The notes under the pieces are model-generated. The model saw only the letters and a list, made by a program, of their open reading frames with translations, did no database searches and was not told the DNA's origin. From positions 2,454,803 to 2,518,802 of the forward strand of contig NZ_KB235903.1 of assembly GCF_000332155.1 (NCBI RefSeq): a DNA stretch of 64,000 nucleotides. The letters run 5' to 3'. The DNA comes from Kamptonema formosum PCC 6407. GTDB lineage: Bacteria; Cyanobacteriota; Cyanobacteriia; Cyanobacteriales; Microcoleaceae. Below are positions 28,288 through 37,418 of this stretch, in pieces (the stretch's first letter is position 1; each line of letters opens with the position of its first letter). The position numbers and the translations under genes are program-made.

Positions 28288-28377
28288 ATAATTCCTGTTC
28301 ATCAAGAGAAGATTTCGGCGATTGAAATCGCAAATAATTCCTGTTCATCAAGAGAAGATTTCGGCGATTGAAATCGC
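28286..28377. repeat. Perfect tandem duplication of a 46-base unit
   Basis: 28286-28331 and 28332-28377 are identical. Each ends with GGCGATTGAAATCGC, itself a hairpin. After them comes GTCCGCCTACGCGGAC (28390-28405), a palindrome also present at 34867-34882. Confidence 0.9.
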
Positions 28378-28438
28378 ATCTACACGATCGAAGTCCGCCT
28401 ACGCGGACTAATGCAATTGAGGGATTTTCCTCCAAGGT

Positions 28439-28816
28439 TTAATCTTCCAATTGTCGCGCCGATACCTCAACTGCGGTGACATCAATCGTACCGGGAGGTG
28501 TCATTCGTTTAAAATGTCCTTCTTCAATTTTAAGCGGTTCGCCGCAATTAGGACATTGGCACTGAGTTTGATTTAAAGCAGGAAATTCATAACTACAGAC
28601 TGGACAAGCATCTTGAATTAAGTTGCGGTTCAACCACCAGCGGAGACCGAAAAATGCGATCGCTGGTGCCAACAATAATAAACTGATTAAAATTAAAATC
28701 GACTTCACTACCCAGCCTAGACCAATTGACCCTAACAACCAGGCGATTCCCAGGATTATAAGCCAATTGCTAATACCAGAGAGATTGAGGGAAATTTTGG
28801 AACTGCCTTGGTTCAC
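28439..28816 (-). CDS. Membrane protein with C-terminal zinc ribbon
   Basis: The product has 125 residues. Two adjacent hydrophobic helices (about 15-60; LIILGIAWLLGSIGLGWVV, SILILISLLLLAPAIAFFG) are followed by a four-Cys zinc-ribbon, CPVCSYEF...CQCPNCGEPL. The C-terminus IDVTAVEVSARQLED is the part that looks most conserved. I know similar proteins only as conserved cyanobacterial hypotheticals. The ribbon would face one side of the membrane and could bind protein or metal. It is downstream of nothing on its strand that suggests an operon. Confidence 0.7.
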   Translation of the reverse strand: MNQGSSKISLNLSGISNWLIILGIAWLLGSIGLGWVVKSILILISLLLLAPAIAFFGLRWWLNRNLIQDACPVCSYEFPALNQTQCQCPNCGEPLKIEEGHFKRMTPPGTIDVTAVEVSARQLED

Positions 28817-28862
28817 GGTTGTCTCCTTTGATATCCTTGCAGAGGGGATACTTCTATCCTAC

Positions 28863-30014
28863 TCACAAATCAAGAAGTTGTTTAACTTGCTGGAGGAAGG
28901 TATCCGTACCGAAAGCGGCTAGGGTTTCCTCCCTCAACCAGTTGCGATTGCACCTTTTATCCTCCCCCATCAGCATTTCTATGCAAGCCACCGCCACCGC
29001 CTCTGCATCTCGGTGGGGAACTCGCCAACCTAGCATACCATCTTGCAGGGGATCGGCAGAACCATCTGCATCGCCAGCTAATACAGGAATGCCACAAGCG
29101 ATCGCTTCTAAGTACACAATACCAAATCCTTCCTGAGACGGCATCACATAAGCATCAGCAACGCGGTAGTGTTCGACTAACTCTTCTGTGGGGACAAAAC
29201 CCGCAAATATCACTCTTTCAGCCACACCTAAATCTGTTGCGAGTTTGGCTAACCGAGGTCGATCGTCTCCCCGTCCAATTACCAGATATTTGACATTAGG
29301 AAACGCTTGTGATATCGGTGGCAAAGCACGAATTGTCACATCAACGCCTTTGTAGATATCACCAGACCACAATCGCGCTACGGTCATCAACACCTTTGCA
29401 TCAGCAAGATTATACCGCTCGATTAAGTGTTGTGGCTTGGGGCCGGGAGTGAAGATATTTCCATCTACAGTACAAGGCAATAGCTGGAATTTTTGGGGGT
29501 TGAGGTTGTTGGTTTCACAGGCGCGATCGCGCGTATATCTGCTAATAGTCCAAATTGTATCCGCTTCTCTGAGTGCTGTTTGATATTTATCCGGTAGCGG
29601 TTCCCAGATTTCTTTACCGTAGGTAATAACAGTATAAGGAATCTTTAAACTTTGGCAGATAGTTTGAATTAGCGGTGCTAATTTGATATGGCCGCAGAAA
29701 ACTCGTTTAGGTCGTTCTTTGATTAAACAGATTAGTAATTTTGTCGCGAATCTAATTCTACCTAACCAAGCAGGATTAGTTTTGAGATAATCAAAATTTA
29801 GTGTTTTTGATTGATACGGATTTTGGCAGTCATGAGAATCTCGCAGCAGCAATATTTTTGCTTTTGGTATCGAGTTTACCTCTGTTGCCAATTGGTAAGC
29901 TTTGAGAATATCTTTAATGTAGGATTGAATGCCACCTTCGTTGGCAAATATTTCTAGGAAGCAGAAGATATAATTAGTAGTTTTCTCAAAGTTATAATTC
30001 AACTTTGCTTCCAT
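28863..30014 (-). CDS. GT4-family glycosyltransferase
   Basis: The 383-residue protein has two Rossmann-like lobes. N-terminal features include IFANEGGIQSYIKDILKAY (acceptor loop). The C-terminal nucleotide-sugar motif is MPSQEGFGIVYLEAIACG, with the GT4 E-x7-E, preceded by KVLMTVARLWSGDIYKGVDV and LVIGRGDDRPRL. It probably transfers a hexose to an exopolysaccharide or glycolipid. No other polysaccharide genes adjoin it, although csaB and a PMT-type enzyme lie within 12 kb. Confidence 0.9.
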   Translation of the reverse strand: MEAKLNYNFEKTTNYIFCFLEIFANEGGIQSYIKDILKAYQLATEVNSIPKAKILLLRDSHDCQNPYQSKTLNFDYLKTNPAWLGRIRFATKLLICLIKERPKRVFCGHIKLAPLIQTICQSLKIPYTVITYGKEIWEPLPDKYQTALREADTIWTISRYTRDRACETNNLNPQKFQLLPCTVDGNIFTPGPKPQHLIERYNLADAKVLMTVARLWSGDIYKGVDVTIRALPPISQAFPNVKYLVIGRGDDRPRLAKLATDLGVAERVIFAGFVPTEELVEHYRVADAYVMPSQEGFGIVYLEAIACGIPVLAGDADGSADPLQDGMLGWRVPHRDAEAVAVACIEMLMGEDKRCNRNWLREETLAAFGTDTFLQQVKQLLDL

Positions 30015-30036
30015 GTCTCTTTAGCTTAACAAATAC

Positions 30037-30087
30037 TCAATCTTCAATTTTTAATCTTTAATTTTTAATCTTTAATTTTTAATTTTT
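30037..30087. repeat. AT-rich tandem repeat (TCTTTAATTTTTAA)
   Basis: Four or five near-identical 14-15-base units upstream of the glycosyltransferase. The complementary kind recurs at 32965-33027. Confidence 0.7.
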
Positions 30088-30166
30088 AACGCCCGTCAAG
30101 ATTTCCCAACAGCACATCAGCACATCTAGGAAACTCCACGAGCGTCAAATTAAGCAAACTTCAGTC

Positions 30167-30649
30167 TTAGAACAAACCGAGAGTTAGGGATGTGTCAATT
30201 GGGAAAGTAGCACCAACACCCAACCAAATTGTCACCGCAGTTCCAAACAGGAAAACAGCAGTTGCAACAGGACGACGGAAAGGATTTTGGAACTTATTCA
30301 CGTTCTCGATGAAGGGAACCAACATCAGGGCCAAAGGAATAGCACCCATGATCGCAATTCCCAACAACTTGTTAGGAAGAATGCGAAGGATTTGGAACAC
30401 TGGCCACAAATACCACTCAGGTAAAATTTCCAAAGGAGTCGCAAAAGGATCTGCGGGTTCGCCCACCAAAGCGGGATCTAGCACTGCCAAACCCACGCAG
30501 AGAGCAAATGTCCCTATAATTACCACTGGGAAAATATAGAGCAGGTCATTAGGCCAAGCAGGTTCGCCATAATAGTTATGACCCATACCCTTAGCAAGTT
30601 TAGCGCGGAGTTCTGGATCGCTCAGATCCGGTTTTTTTACTGTTGCCAT
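30167..30649 (-). CDS. petD: Cytochrome b6f complex subunit IV
   Basis: Start is set at the codon for [20 protein letters not shown] (30649), giving the usual 160 residues; an upstream in-frame ATG would add 30 atypical residues. Three membrane helices follow, with the conserved [13 protein letters not shown] of the quinol-oxidation (Qo) site. With petB, PetD forms the b6f core that passes electrons from plastoquinol to plastocyanin or cytochrome c6 in the thylakoid. It follows petB by 117 bases. Confidence 0.97.
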   Translation of the reverse strand: MATVKKPDLSDPELRAKLAKGMGHNYYGEPAWPNDLLYIFPVVIIGTFALCVGLAVLDPALVGEPADPFATPLEILPEWYLWPVFQILRILPNKLLGIAIMGAIPLALMLVPFIENVNKFQNPFRRPVATAVFLFGTAVTIWLGVGATFPIDTSLTLGLF

Positions 30650-30766
30650 AATTAAGAGTGTTCTCCTTTTGGTTGTTGGCTGTAACGCAATTATTAATGT
30701 TGAATTTTGAATTTTTGACTCAAAATTCTGGGCGGGCACAGAGGCACCGCCCCTACAACTAAAAAC

Positions 30767-31435
30767 TTACAAGGGGCCAGAAATGCCTTGCTTGCGGATC
30801 ATCAAGAAGTGAGCCAGCATAAAGACTGCAATTAGCCAAGGTAAGACAAAAGTATGCAGGCTGTAGTAACGAGTCAAAGTCCCTTGACCAACGCTAACAC
30901 CGCCGCGTAGCAGCTCAACAATCAAAGGCCCGACAAAGGGGATGGCTTCTGGTACACCAGAAACAATTTTCACGGCCCAGTAACCAACCTGATCCCAAGG
31001 TAGAGAGTAGCCAGTCACGCCGAAAGAAACAGTGATGACAGCCAAAATCACGCCTGTCACCCAGGTTAATTCGCGGGGCTTTTTGAAGCCACCAGTCAGG
31101 TAAACTCGGAAGATGTGCAAAATCATCATCAACACCATCATGCTGGCAGACCAGCGGTGGATGGAGCGAATCAGCCAGCCGAAGTTAACCTCGGTCATCA
31201 GGTATTGCACTGATGAAAAAGCTTCTGTTACCGTTGGATGGTAATAAAACGTCATTGCAAACCCAGTCGCAAACTGGATCAGAAAGCAAACAAGAGTGAT
31301 ACCGCCCAAACAATAGAAAATATTGACGTGGGGGGGGACGTACTTGCTTGTAACGTCCTCGGCGAGGGCCTGAATTTCGAGGCGTTCATCAAACCATTTG
31401 AATGGTTTTGAGTCGGTGATCTGCTTAGAAAACAT
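30767..31435 (-). CDS. petB: Cytochrome b6
   Basis: This is a full 222-residue cytochrome b6 ([20 protein letters not shown]). The four haem-ligand histidines are in [20 protein letters not shown] and [21 protein letters not shown]. Cys35, for the haem c-i thioether, is in YCLGG. It is the first gene of the petBD operon and is divergent from ctpA, an arrangement known from other cyanobacteria. The CCB-type assembly factor needed for haem c-i lies at 44944-45600. Confidence 0.98.
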   Translation of the reverse strand: MFSKQITDSKPFKWFDERLEIQALAEDVTSKYVPPHVNIFYCLGGITLVCFLIQFATGFAMTFYYHPTVTEAFSSVQYLMTEVNFGWLIRSIHRWSASMMVLMMILHIFRVYLTGGFKKPRELTWVTGVILAVITVSFGVTGYSLPWDQVGYWAVKIVSGVPEAIPFVGPLIVELLRGGVSVGQGTLTRYYSLHTFVLPWLIAVFMLAHFLMIRKQGISGPL

Positions 31436-31725
31436 GAAGCAAGAATTCCTAAAAATCGATTGCTGTATTTGAAATTTTACCCTCAGCAGTGGTGAGGGAG
31501 ATTCAGAGGCAGATCGACTATCCCCTAGACTGCGATCGAGGTGACAGTTTTTTAACTACCACTTTGGCTGTATTTGTAGTGTATCGCAATCTGAGTCTAC
31601 CATTCACGATTACTGCTCTTTAATTTCTGCCGAGTTCTCTCGCTGGCAGACGTGAGGCTGGGAAGGGATAACAGACGGTTAAGGGAGCTTTGTGCTCATT
31701 GTCAGGTAATTTAAGGCAGGTATAT

Positions 31726-32967
31726 ATGTACAAACGAGTTTTCGGTATTGCAGTTTTAGTGATTCTTCAGTTGGTGGCGGTGTTGGGCTGCTGGAGTGAG
31801 CCGGCTTTGGCGCTAACTGAGGAACAGCAACTTTTGAATGAAGCTTGGCGGATTGTTAACCGTTCTTATGTGGACGATACTTTTAACCATAAAAACTGGT
31901 GGAGTATCCGGGAACAGGCAATCAAAGAACCTCTGAAGAGTCGGGATGCCACTTACAGTGCGATTCAGAAGATGCTGGCGGTTCTGGATGACCCTTTTAC
32001 TCGGTTGCTAAAACCTGAGCAGTACCGCAGCTTGCAGGTGAATACTTCTGGGGAACTGACGGGGGTGGGGCTACAAATTGGACTCGATCCGCAGACGGGG
32101 GTGCTGACTGTGGTGGCTCCTCTGGATGGTTCTCCCGCAGGTAAAGCGGGTTTGCTACCGCGCGATCGCATTCTCAAAATTGATGATGTTAACACTTCTG
32201 AACTCACGTTAGACGAGGCTGCAACTCGGATGCGGGGCGTTGCGGGAACGGTTGTGAAGCTTACGATCGCTCGTGAAGGTAGCGAAGCAACTGAGGAAAT
32301 TCAGTTAGTGCGCGATCGCATCGCCCTCAACCCGGTCTATGCTGAATTACGCTCTGCTCAAGGAAGCATTCCAGTTGGCTACATCCGCCTTGCCCAATTT
32401 AGCGCTAACGCTGTACCTGAACTCACCAAGGCCGTGCAGCAGTTGGAACAACAGGGAGCCGATGCTTACATTCTAGATTTGCGGAACAATCCCGGCGGAC
32501 TGTTGCAATCGGGGATTGAAACTGCCCGTCTGTGGTTGGATGCCGGCACCATTGTCTATACCGTCAACCGCCAAGGAATTATCGGCAGTTTTGAAGCGTC
32601 TGGAGAACCATTGACTCGCGATCCCCTGGTAGTCTTAGTGAATCAGGGAACTGCTAGCGCTAGTGAAATTCTTGCCGGGGCGCTTCAGGATAACGGTAGA
32701 GCTAAGTTAGTGGGCGAAAAGACCTTTGGTAAGGGCCTAATTCAGTCGCTTTTTGACTTGTCTGATGGTTCTGGCTTGGCTGTAACGGTTGCTAAATACG
32801 AGACACCGAATCATACGGATATTAATAAACTCGGTATTATGCCCGACAAAATAGTTGCCCTAGAACCAAATGAGGGCGATCGCATCCGCACCGAAACTGA
32901 CCCACAATATCAAGCAGCATTAGCAATCTTGACAGAGCGAACGGTAATGGCGGTTGGAAAGAATTAA
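31726..32967 (+). CDS. ctpA: Carboxyl-terminal processing protease
   Basis: I choose ATG 31726 (MYKRVFGIAVLVILQLVAVL), which gives a 413-residue precursor with a Sec signal and cleavage near PALALTEEQ. A PDZ domain (LTGVGLQIGLDPQTGVLTVV onward) precedes the catalytic region, with the Ser in TASASEILAGAL and the Lys in GEKTFGKGLIQ. CtpA removes the C-terminal extension of photosystem II D1 in the lumen, enabling oxygen-evolving cluster assembly. It is divergent from petBD. Confidence 0.93.
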   Translation: MYKRVFGIAVLVILQLVAVLGCWSEPALALTEEQQLLNEAWRIVNRSYVDDTFNHKNWWSIREQAIKEPLKSRDATYSAIQKMLAVLDDPFTRLLKPEQYRSLQVNTSGELTGVGLQIGLDPQTGVLTVVAPLDGSPAGKAGLLPRDRILKIDDVNTSELTLDEAATRMRGVAGTVVKLTIAREGSEATEEIQLVRDRIALNPVYAELRSAQGSIPVGYIRLAQFSANAVPELTKAVQQLEQQGADAYILDLRNNPGGLLQSGIETARLWLDAGTIVYTVNRQGIIGSFEASGEPLTRDPLVVLVNQGTASASEILAGALQDNGRAKLVGEKTFGKGLIQSLFDLSDGSGLAVTVAKYETPNHTDINKLGIMPDKIVALEPNEGDRIRTETDPQYQAALAILTERTVMAVGKN

Positions 32968-33027
32968 AAATTAAAAATTAAAAATTAAAAGTTATCGATA
33001 TTTTAATTTTTAACTTTTAATTTTTAA
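32965..33027. terminator. AT-rich bidirectional palindrome between convergent genes
   Basis: Direct AATTAAAAATTAAAAAT units on one side pair with ATTTTTAACTTTTAATTTTT on the other, around GTTATCGATA. The position between two convergent stop codons suggests a shared terminator. Confidence 0.55.
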
Positions 33028-33426
33028 TTATTCATTTGCATCGGCTGAGTTCTTTTCTACCCAAACGACAGGCCGTTGTTGAGAATCGACGCGATTAGTC
33101 TGCTCTTGCATAATGCTTTTAGCTTGGGCCGGGTCAAAGTTGTGATTGAAATCGGTTCGCACCCGATCCACTCGCACTTGAGTCAGCTTAACTTCGCCTT
33201 GAATTTCCCGCAACTTTTCTTGTACGGAGCGATGGTAGGGTAAAAGTTGTACTAGGGCAGAAGCTGCACATACTGAAAGTACGAGGTTTGTGGCTAACTT
33301 GGCCACTGTTTCCATCGCGATCGCTTGGTAAGGACTGCTTCGCTGAGTGCGCGTCTTTCTGCTCTGAAGACGGCGATCGCCTTTTTCTGGTTGGATAGGG
33401 GGGATAGCAGGTTGAATCGCTTGCAT
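33028..33426 (-). CDS. Conserved cyanobacterial single-span protein
   Basis: The start is taken at MQAIQPAIPPIQPEKGDRRL (33426), giving 132 residues; the longer frame to 33492 adds residues unlike a natural N-terminus. A Pro/Arg-rich N-terminus precedes one membrane helix (METVAKLATNLVLSVCAASA) and a coiled-coil segment (VQEKLREIQGEVKLTQVRVD). It ends QQRPVVWVEKNSADANE. I recognise it as a protein widespread in cyanobacteria with no name. A role as a membrane-anchored scaffold is conjecture. Confidence 0.75.
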   Translation of the reverse strand: MQAIQPAIPPIQPEKGDRRLQSRKTRTQRSSPYQAIAMETVAKLATNLVLSVCAASALVQLLPYHRSVQEKLREIQGEVKLTQVRVDRVRTDFNHNFDPAQAKSIMQEQTNRVDSQQRPVVWVEKNSADANE

Positions 33427-33703
33427 TATCTTGATATACCTTAACTCAGTTTGAGCTGTTGCCAAGTCTGGGAAAATCCAGGCAAGGTACACTTTGCCCT
33501 TATTTTTCAGGCTGATGGCTGCTGAAATTTTAAAGAAATTAAGTGATACAGAGGACAGAAAATAAAAATTAAATAGCCTGACCCGACAGTTGCACTTAAA
33601 CTCATACCAGACAATTTACTCTATACCGAGCGATTATTATCCGGGAAGCTGAGCGCGTTAACAGTCGAGACAGGCAAGGGTAGCCATGCTTGCGGTTACG
33701 GTT

Positions 33704-33799
33704 CTACTTGTAGAGTTCCGTTGCGAGCCGGAAGGCCATAATTCCCGGAATCAAGGCTACCACTAGGGCAACAAAGACTTGGGTATCAGTTAGAGACAT
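33704..33799 (-). CDS. psaM: Photosystem I reaction centre subunit XII
   Basis: A 31-residue gene, short enough to be missed by length filters. Starting at ATG 33799 it reads [20 protein letters not shown], then [11 protein letters not shown], and stops at 33704. This is the PsaM family signature (TDTQVF, PGI-AFRL-T-LYK) with its usual length. The single helix lies in the photosystem I trimer core beside PsaI and PsaL. AAGGAG occurs about ten bases upstream on the minus strand. The region 33427-33703 shows nothing else. Confidence 0.95.
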   Translation of the reverse strand: MSLTDTQVFVALVVALIPGIMAFRLATELYK

Positions 33800-33998
33800 A
33801 TTAGAAAAACTCCTTACTCACGGGGTTGAGCTTTAACCAATTTCAGGCAAATCGAGCGTTTTTGGAATAATTTGTTACATTTATTGATGAAATGACCGGG
33901 TTAGGTTAAGCTGAATTAAGGTGACACTTCGATCTACAGGGTAGGCAAATTGCCCTGAGTGCTTGGTGGACAAATAATTTAGGTGCAAAAAATTATTA

Positions 33999-34781
33999 AT
34001 GCTAGATCAGTTTCTCGACGCTTACCCAAATTTTGGAATTGATGCCTTTTTCTTGTTAGTCATTTTAGTGGCTTTGGAAGCAGTGCTCTCAGCAGATAAC
34101 GCGATCGCTTTAGCGTCTATCTCAAGGGGTATCGCCGACACTAAATTACAGACTCAAGCTCTGAACTTTGGTTTAGCGGTCGCTTTTGTTCTGCGGATTA
34201 TTCTGATTCTCACTGCTACTTGGGTAATCAAGTTCTGGCAGTTTGAACTGCTGGGAGCGCTTTACCTATTGTGGTTAGTTTATCAGCACTTTATGTCTGC
34301 CACTGACGAGGACGGAGAGCATAAAGAACCACGATTTGCGAATCTCTGGCAAGCAATTCCGGTAATTGCTCTGACGGATTTGGCATTTTCTTTGGATAGT
34401 GTCACCACTGCGATCGCGATTTCTGACGAAACTTGGCTGGTACTTACGGGTGCTACTATTGGGATTATCGCCCTGCGGTTTATGGCAGGTTTATTCATCC
34501 GCTGGCTCGAAGAGTTTGTTCACCTGGAAAATGCTGGTTACATTACAGTCGGATTTGTGGGAATACGGTTGTTATTGAAAGTAATTAATGATAGTTTAGT
34601 TCCCCCGCAATGGTTGGTAGTTGTTACGATTGGTCTAGTCTTTTTGTGGGGATTTTCAGAACGTACTGTCGTGGAATCGACTGAAGGCATAGAAGGCGAA
34701 TCAGTCGCAGAAATTGAGGGGAAACAGCAAGAGATATTACTGCAAGCTCAAGAGCAAGAAGCACAGAAATCTGAACTTTAA
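33999..34781 (+). CDS. TerC-family integral membrane protein
   Basis: The 260-residue protein has seven helices. The two acidic TerC motifs are EAVLSADNAIALASI (helix 1) and DLAFSLDSVTTAIA (helix 4). The C-terminus is a charged tail (GEIGK-like, EQEAQKSEL). TerC relatives export Mn2+ or help insert thylakoid proteins, and in cyanobacteria and plants they are linked to thylakoid biogenesis. No tellurite genes are nearby, so the name TerC should not be read as tellurium resistance. A manganese riboswitch was looked for upstream and not seen. Confidence 0.88.
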   Translation: MLDQFLDAYPNFGIDAFFLLVILVALEAVLSADNAIALASISRGIADTKLQTQALNFGLAVAFVLRIILILTATWVIKFWQFELLGALYLLWLVYQHFMSATDEDGEHKEPRFANLWQAIPVIALTDLAFSLDSVTTAIAISDETWLVLTGATIGIIALRFMAGLFIRWLEEFVHLENAGYITVGFVGIRLLLKVINDSLVPPQWLVVVTIGLVFLWGFSERTVVESTEGIEGESVAEIEGKQQEILLQAQEQEAQKSEL

Positions 34782-34798
34782 AATATTTTCAGCCTCTA

Positions 34799-34945
34799 TA
34801 TAAACCAAGTCCGGCGGTTGAAACCACATAAACCAAGTCCGGCGGTTGAAACCGCGTCTATACAAACCAAGTCCGCCTACGCGGACTATAGAAATGCAAC
34901 CCGCGCAGGCGGGTTAAGTCTCGTGTAGACGCGATTTCAATCGCC
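34799..34945. repeat. Tandem CAAGTCCGGCGGTTGAAACC duplication and palindromes
   Basis: Two near-identical 28-base units (34801 and 34829) are followed by GTCCGCCTACGCGGAC (34867-34882), then ACCCGCGCAGGCGGGT, and finally TAGACGCGATTTCAATCGCC. The last two motifs recur at 28360-28405, showing a shared composite repeat. Confidence 0.8.
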
Positions 34946-34956
34946 CAATCATTTAT

Positions 34957-35406
34957 TTACTCAAGCAACCAGGGAGTTAAACGGGGTTCCCAGCTTACTA
35001 ATTCCTCATCTTTGAACCAGAGTTTAATCTCCCGCTGAGCAGTTTCTATCGCATCAGAACCGTGAATAATATTGCGGCCAACATTAACAGCAAAATCGCC
35101 CCTAATTGTACCAGGTTCAGCATTCAAAGGATTAGTTGCTCCAATCATTTTTCTCGCGGATGCAACCACACCATCGCCTTGCCATACCATCGCTACCACA
35201 GGACTAGAAATGATAAATTCTACTAATCCCGGAAAAAATGGTCTTTCGCGATGGACATCATAATGAGCTTCAGCGAGTTCGCGGCTGACTGAAACTAGCT
35301 TCAAACCTACTAGAGTAAAGCCTTTGGCTTCAAAACGGCCGATGATTTCGCCCACAAGTCCCCGCTGTACGCCATCGGGTTTAATCGCTAAGAATGTACG
35401 TTCCAA
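34957..35406 (-). CDS. ndk: Nucleoside diphosphate kinase
   Basis: The 149-residue enzyme begins [20 protein letters not shown]. The phospho-accepting His is in [16 protein letters not shown], and the GxxP-containing [15 protein letters not shown] loop is intact. It exchanges gamma-phosphate between nucleoside triphosphates. Length and motifs are fully normal. No other gene shares its transcript clearly; the WD40 gene upstream ends 185 bases away. Confidence 0.97.
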   Translation of the reverse strand: MERTFLAIKPDGVQRGLVGEIIGRFEAKGFTLVGLKLVSVSRELAEAHYDVHRERPFFPGLVEFIISSPVVAMVWQGDGVVASARKMIGATNPLNAEPGTIRGDFAVNVGRNIIHGSDAIETAQREIKLWFKDEELVSWEPRLTPWLLE

Positions 35407-35483
35407 AATTAACTCCTACAAGTCTACTAACTCATACAAAACTTAGATTACCGCAGAAAGCCTCTCACATTACTGAAGAACTA

Positions 35484-35570
35484 ATATCATGTCCGGTTAA
35501 ATACTTGTCATTTTAAATACTTGTCATTGTTCGCTGTGCTCCGCAATCGCAGAGACTAGGCGATTGCTTT
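35484..35570. repeat. Partial copy of the 44772-44886 palindromic element
   Basis: ATATCATGTCCGG opens it (35484-35496), then GCAATCGCAGAGACTAGGCG (35543 onward) matches the centre of the intact copy. One outer arm is lost or replaced. Confidence 0.65.
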
Positions 35571-35591
35571 TTGCTTCTTCGTTAATATTGA

Positions 35592-36485
35592 TTATAAACG
35601 CCAAACTCTAATAGTTTTATCTTCACTACCGCTGACAATTGTTTGCCCGTCAGCACCGATCGCAACAGAATTTACCGAACCAGAATGCCCAGAAAGGATT
35701 TTTAGCAGTTCCCCATTACTCAAACGCCGTAACTTAATTAAACCATCATAACCGCCGCTGGCAAGCATTTTTCCATCTGAGCTAATTGTGACTGAATTCA
35801 CGGCGTAGGAATGACCCGAAAGAGTACGTAACAGTTTGCCAGTATGCAGATTCCAAATTCTAACTGTTTCGTCTTTGCTACCGCTGACTAAAGTTTGCCC
35901 GTCAGGACTAATTGCGATCGCTAAAATATCCCGCGTGTGGCCCGCTAAAGTGCTGATTAACTCCTCCGTAACTAAACGCCACAACCGAATAGTATTATCA
36001 GCCCCATCGCTGGCTAAAATATCACCATCGGGGCTGATGGTAAAAGCTTTAACCGAACCTGCATGACCCGTCAACGTGCCGATCAATTCTCCCGTATCTA
36101 TCCGCCACAGCTTGACTGTCTGACTATAACTGCTGCTGTGACTGGCGATCGTTTCTCCGTCTGGGCTAATTGCCACCGGCATTGAACCTGAATCTAGACG
36201 CGATAATCCCGTAACAAAAGTACGAATCAGTTCGCCTTTACTCAGGCTCCAGAGCTTAATCGTACCATCGCCGCCGCCTGTGGCAAAAGTTGCCCCGTTG
36301 GGGCTGATAACAACATTTTTCACGCCGTAGGGATGGCCTGTCATCGAATGGATCTGTTCCCCGGTACTCAGCAGCCATAGCTTAATTTTGCCGTCTTCAC
36401 CGCCGCTGACGAGAATTTTACCATCGGGGGCGATCGCCACCGATTTTACCCCGTCTGCATGGCCAGTGAGGGTTTGAATCTCCAT
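35592..36485 (-). CDS. WD40-repeat protein, single seven-bladed propeller
   Basis: The 297-residue protein consists of seven WD40 repeats from residue 1 to the end, each with a GH...V..VAISPDG.....SGG.D..IKLW pattern (for example LTGHADGVKSVAIAPDGKIL). There is no fused kinase, APAF or other domain, unlike many cyanobacterial WD40 proteins. It probably serves as a protein-binding scaffold. Its ATG overlaps the stop of DUF3593 by one base (TAATG), so the two are coupled. Confidence 0.9.
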   Translation of the reverse strand: MEIQTLTGHADGVKSVAIAPDGKILVSGGEDGKIKLWLLSTGEQIHSMTGHPYGVKNVVISPNGATFATGGGDGTIKLWSLSKGELIRTFVTGLSRLDSGSMPVAISPDGETIASHSSSYSQTVKLWRIDTGELIGTLTGHAGSVKAFTISPDGDILASDGADNTIRLWRLVTEELISTLAGHTRDILAIAISPDGQTLVSGSKDETVRIWNLHTGKLLRTLSGHSYAVNSVTISSDGKMLASGGYDGLIKLRRLSNGELLKILSGHSGSVNSVAIGADGQTIVSGSEDKTIRVWRL

Positions 36486-36778
36486 TATTGTGACGATTGC
36501 CTGGTTTGAATCACTGCTTGCCTGAAGCCTAGCACTACTAAAATATTAGACAGTGTTAAGAATAATTCTGCACCCCCATGCAACCAGTCGATATTGGCCA
36601 ACGAGTCGCCATAAGCTACTTTGGCATAAATTCCAGCGGGAATAGTAATAGCAACGAACACTAGAGTACCGTAAAACCCAATCAGAGCCAACCGAGGTAC
36701 TTGTCGCGATCGCGTCAAAAACCACAGAAAACCTAAGTAGGGAAAAAGTGATAGAGCAAAAATAGTTTCTTTGGTCAT
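36485..36778 (-). CDS. DUF3593 membrane protein
   Basis: The 97-residue protein has three hydrophobic helices. It begins MTKETIFALSLFPYLGFLWF and contains GASL-like conserved IDWLHGGAELFLTLSNILVV. DUF3593 is found in cyanobacteria and plant chloroplasts and commonly neighbours DUF2499; a role in thylakoid or photosystem function is suspected. Here a 260-base tandem-repeat array separates it from DUF2499. It shares a one-base overlap with the WD40 gene. Confidence 0.85.
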   Translation of the reverse strand: MTKETIFALSLFPYLGFLWFLTRSRQVPRLALIGFYGTLVFVAITIPAGIYAKVAYGDSLANIDWLHGGAELFLTLSNILVVLGFRQAVIQTRQSSQ

Positions 36779-36782
36779 TAAT

Positions 36783-37038
36783 TGTTAGTTGTTAGTTGGT
36801 AATTGGTAATTGGTAATTGGTGATTGGTAATTGGTGATTGGTAATTGGTGATTGGTAATTGGTAATTGGTGATTGGTAATTGGTGATTGGTGATTGGTAA
36901 TTGGTAATCGCGAATCGCTAATTACCCATCTCCCCCATCCTCCCCATCTCCCCCATCTCCCCCATCTCCCCCATCTCCCCCCATCCTCCCCCATCTCCCC
37001 CGCTCCCCATCTCCCCTGCTCCCCCGCTCCCCCGCTCC
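36783..37038. repeat. Two STRR arrays (AATTGGTGATTGGT; CCATCTCCCC) between DUF3593 and DUF2499
   Basis: 36785-36905 is a run of heptamers TAATTGG/TGATTGG. 36925-37040 is the reverse complement of the GGGGGAGAT type seen at 12364. The order ATTGG-array then CCATCTCCCC mirrors 12364-12582, so the two arrays travel together. Confidence 0.85.
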
Positions 37039-37344
37039 CTACTCCCCCGTCGGCTGAGCCGATCGCCAGATCCACCACGCGGCCGCCCACAGGGTAAAAT
37101 TACCAATCAGGGTCATCGCAGCTTGGACAGTAACGAGCCATTCTAGGGAAGGCAAGTTGTCAAAATAATGCCACGTACAAGCACACATCGCGCCCACGAG
37201 AGCCGGTAACATACCGAAGGATAACGCCCACCAAGCCCGGTTTTGACTGACTTCACCGTAGATCCAGATGAACCAGAGGGCAGCTATCCACTCAATAACG
37301 CTAGAGATGTGGATAATCCAGGTAGGGATGGAGAGTGTGTGCAT
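37039..37344 (-). CDS. DUF2499 membrane protein
   Basis: The 101-residue protein starts MHTLSIPTWIIHISSVIEWI and has three hydrophobic segments. The conserved core is RAWWALSFGMLPALVGAMCA followed by CTWHYFDN, and the conserved Trp/His-rich motif is typical. The family occurs only in oxygenic phototrophs. Partner gene DUF3593 is next in the same direction. The C-terminal end (SAQPTGE) abuts the repeat array, so a few last residues may be array-derived. Confidence 0.85.
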   Translation of the reverse strand: MHTLSIPTWIIHISSVIEWIAALWFIWIYGEVSQNRAWWALSFGMLPALVGAMCACTWHYFDNLPSLEWLVTVQAAMTLIGNFTLWAAAWWIWRSAQPTGE

Positions 37345-37418
37345 AAAAAACTTTAGATTTTAGATTTTAAATTTTAGGTTGAATAGAAACTAATTAGTTG
37401 AAATATCTTATATCCAAA

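Noticed and set aside
28286-28377. Possible two-repeat CRISPR remnant
   Set aside because: The two 46-base units are back to back with no spacer between them.
33880-33998. Manganese (yybP-ykoY) riboswitch before terC
   Set aside because: I could not find the conserved loops of that motif in the leader.
34799-34945. CRISPR-like GTTGAAACC motifs
   Set aside because: Only two directly adjacent units exist, with no unique spacers, and no cas genes are nearby. They are tandem duplicates of an intergenic repeat.
36785-37106. Three open frames of 60-100 codons in the STRR arrays
   Set aside because: They translate the tandem repeats (NHQSPITNHQ and PHPPHLPHL patterns) and have no gene-like features.
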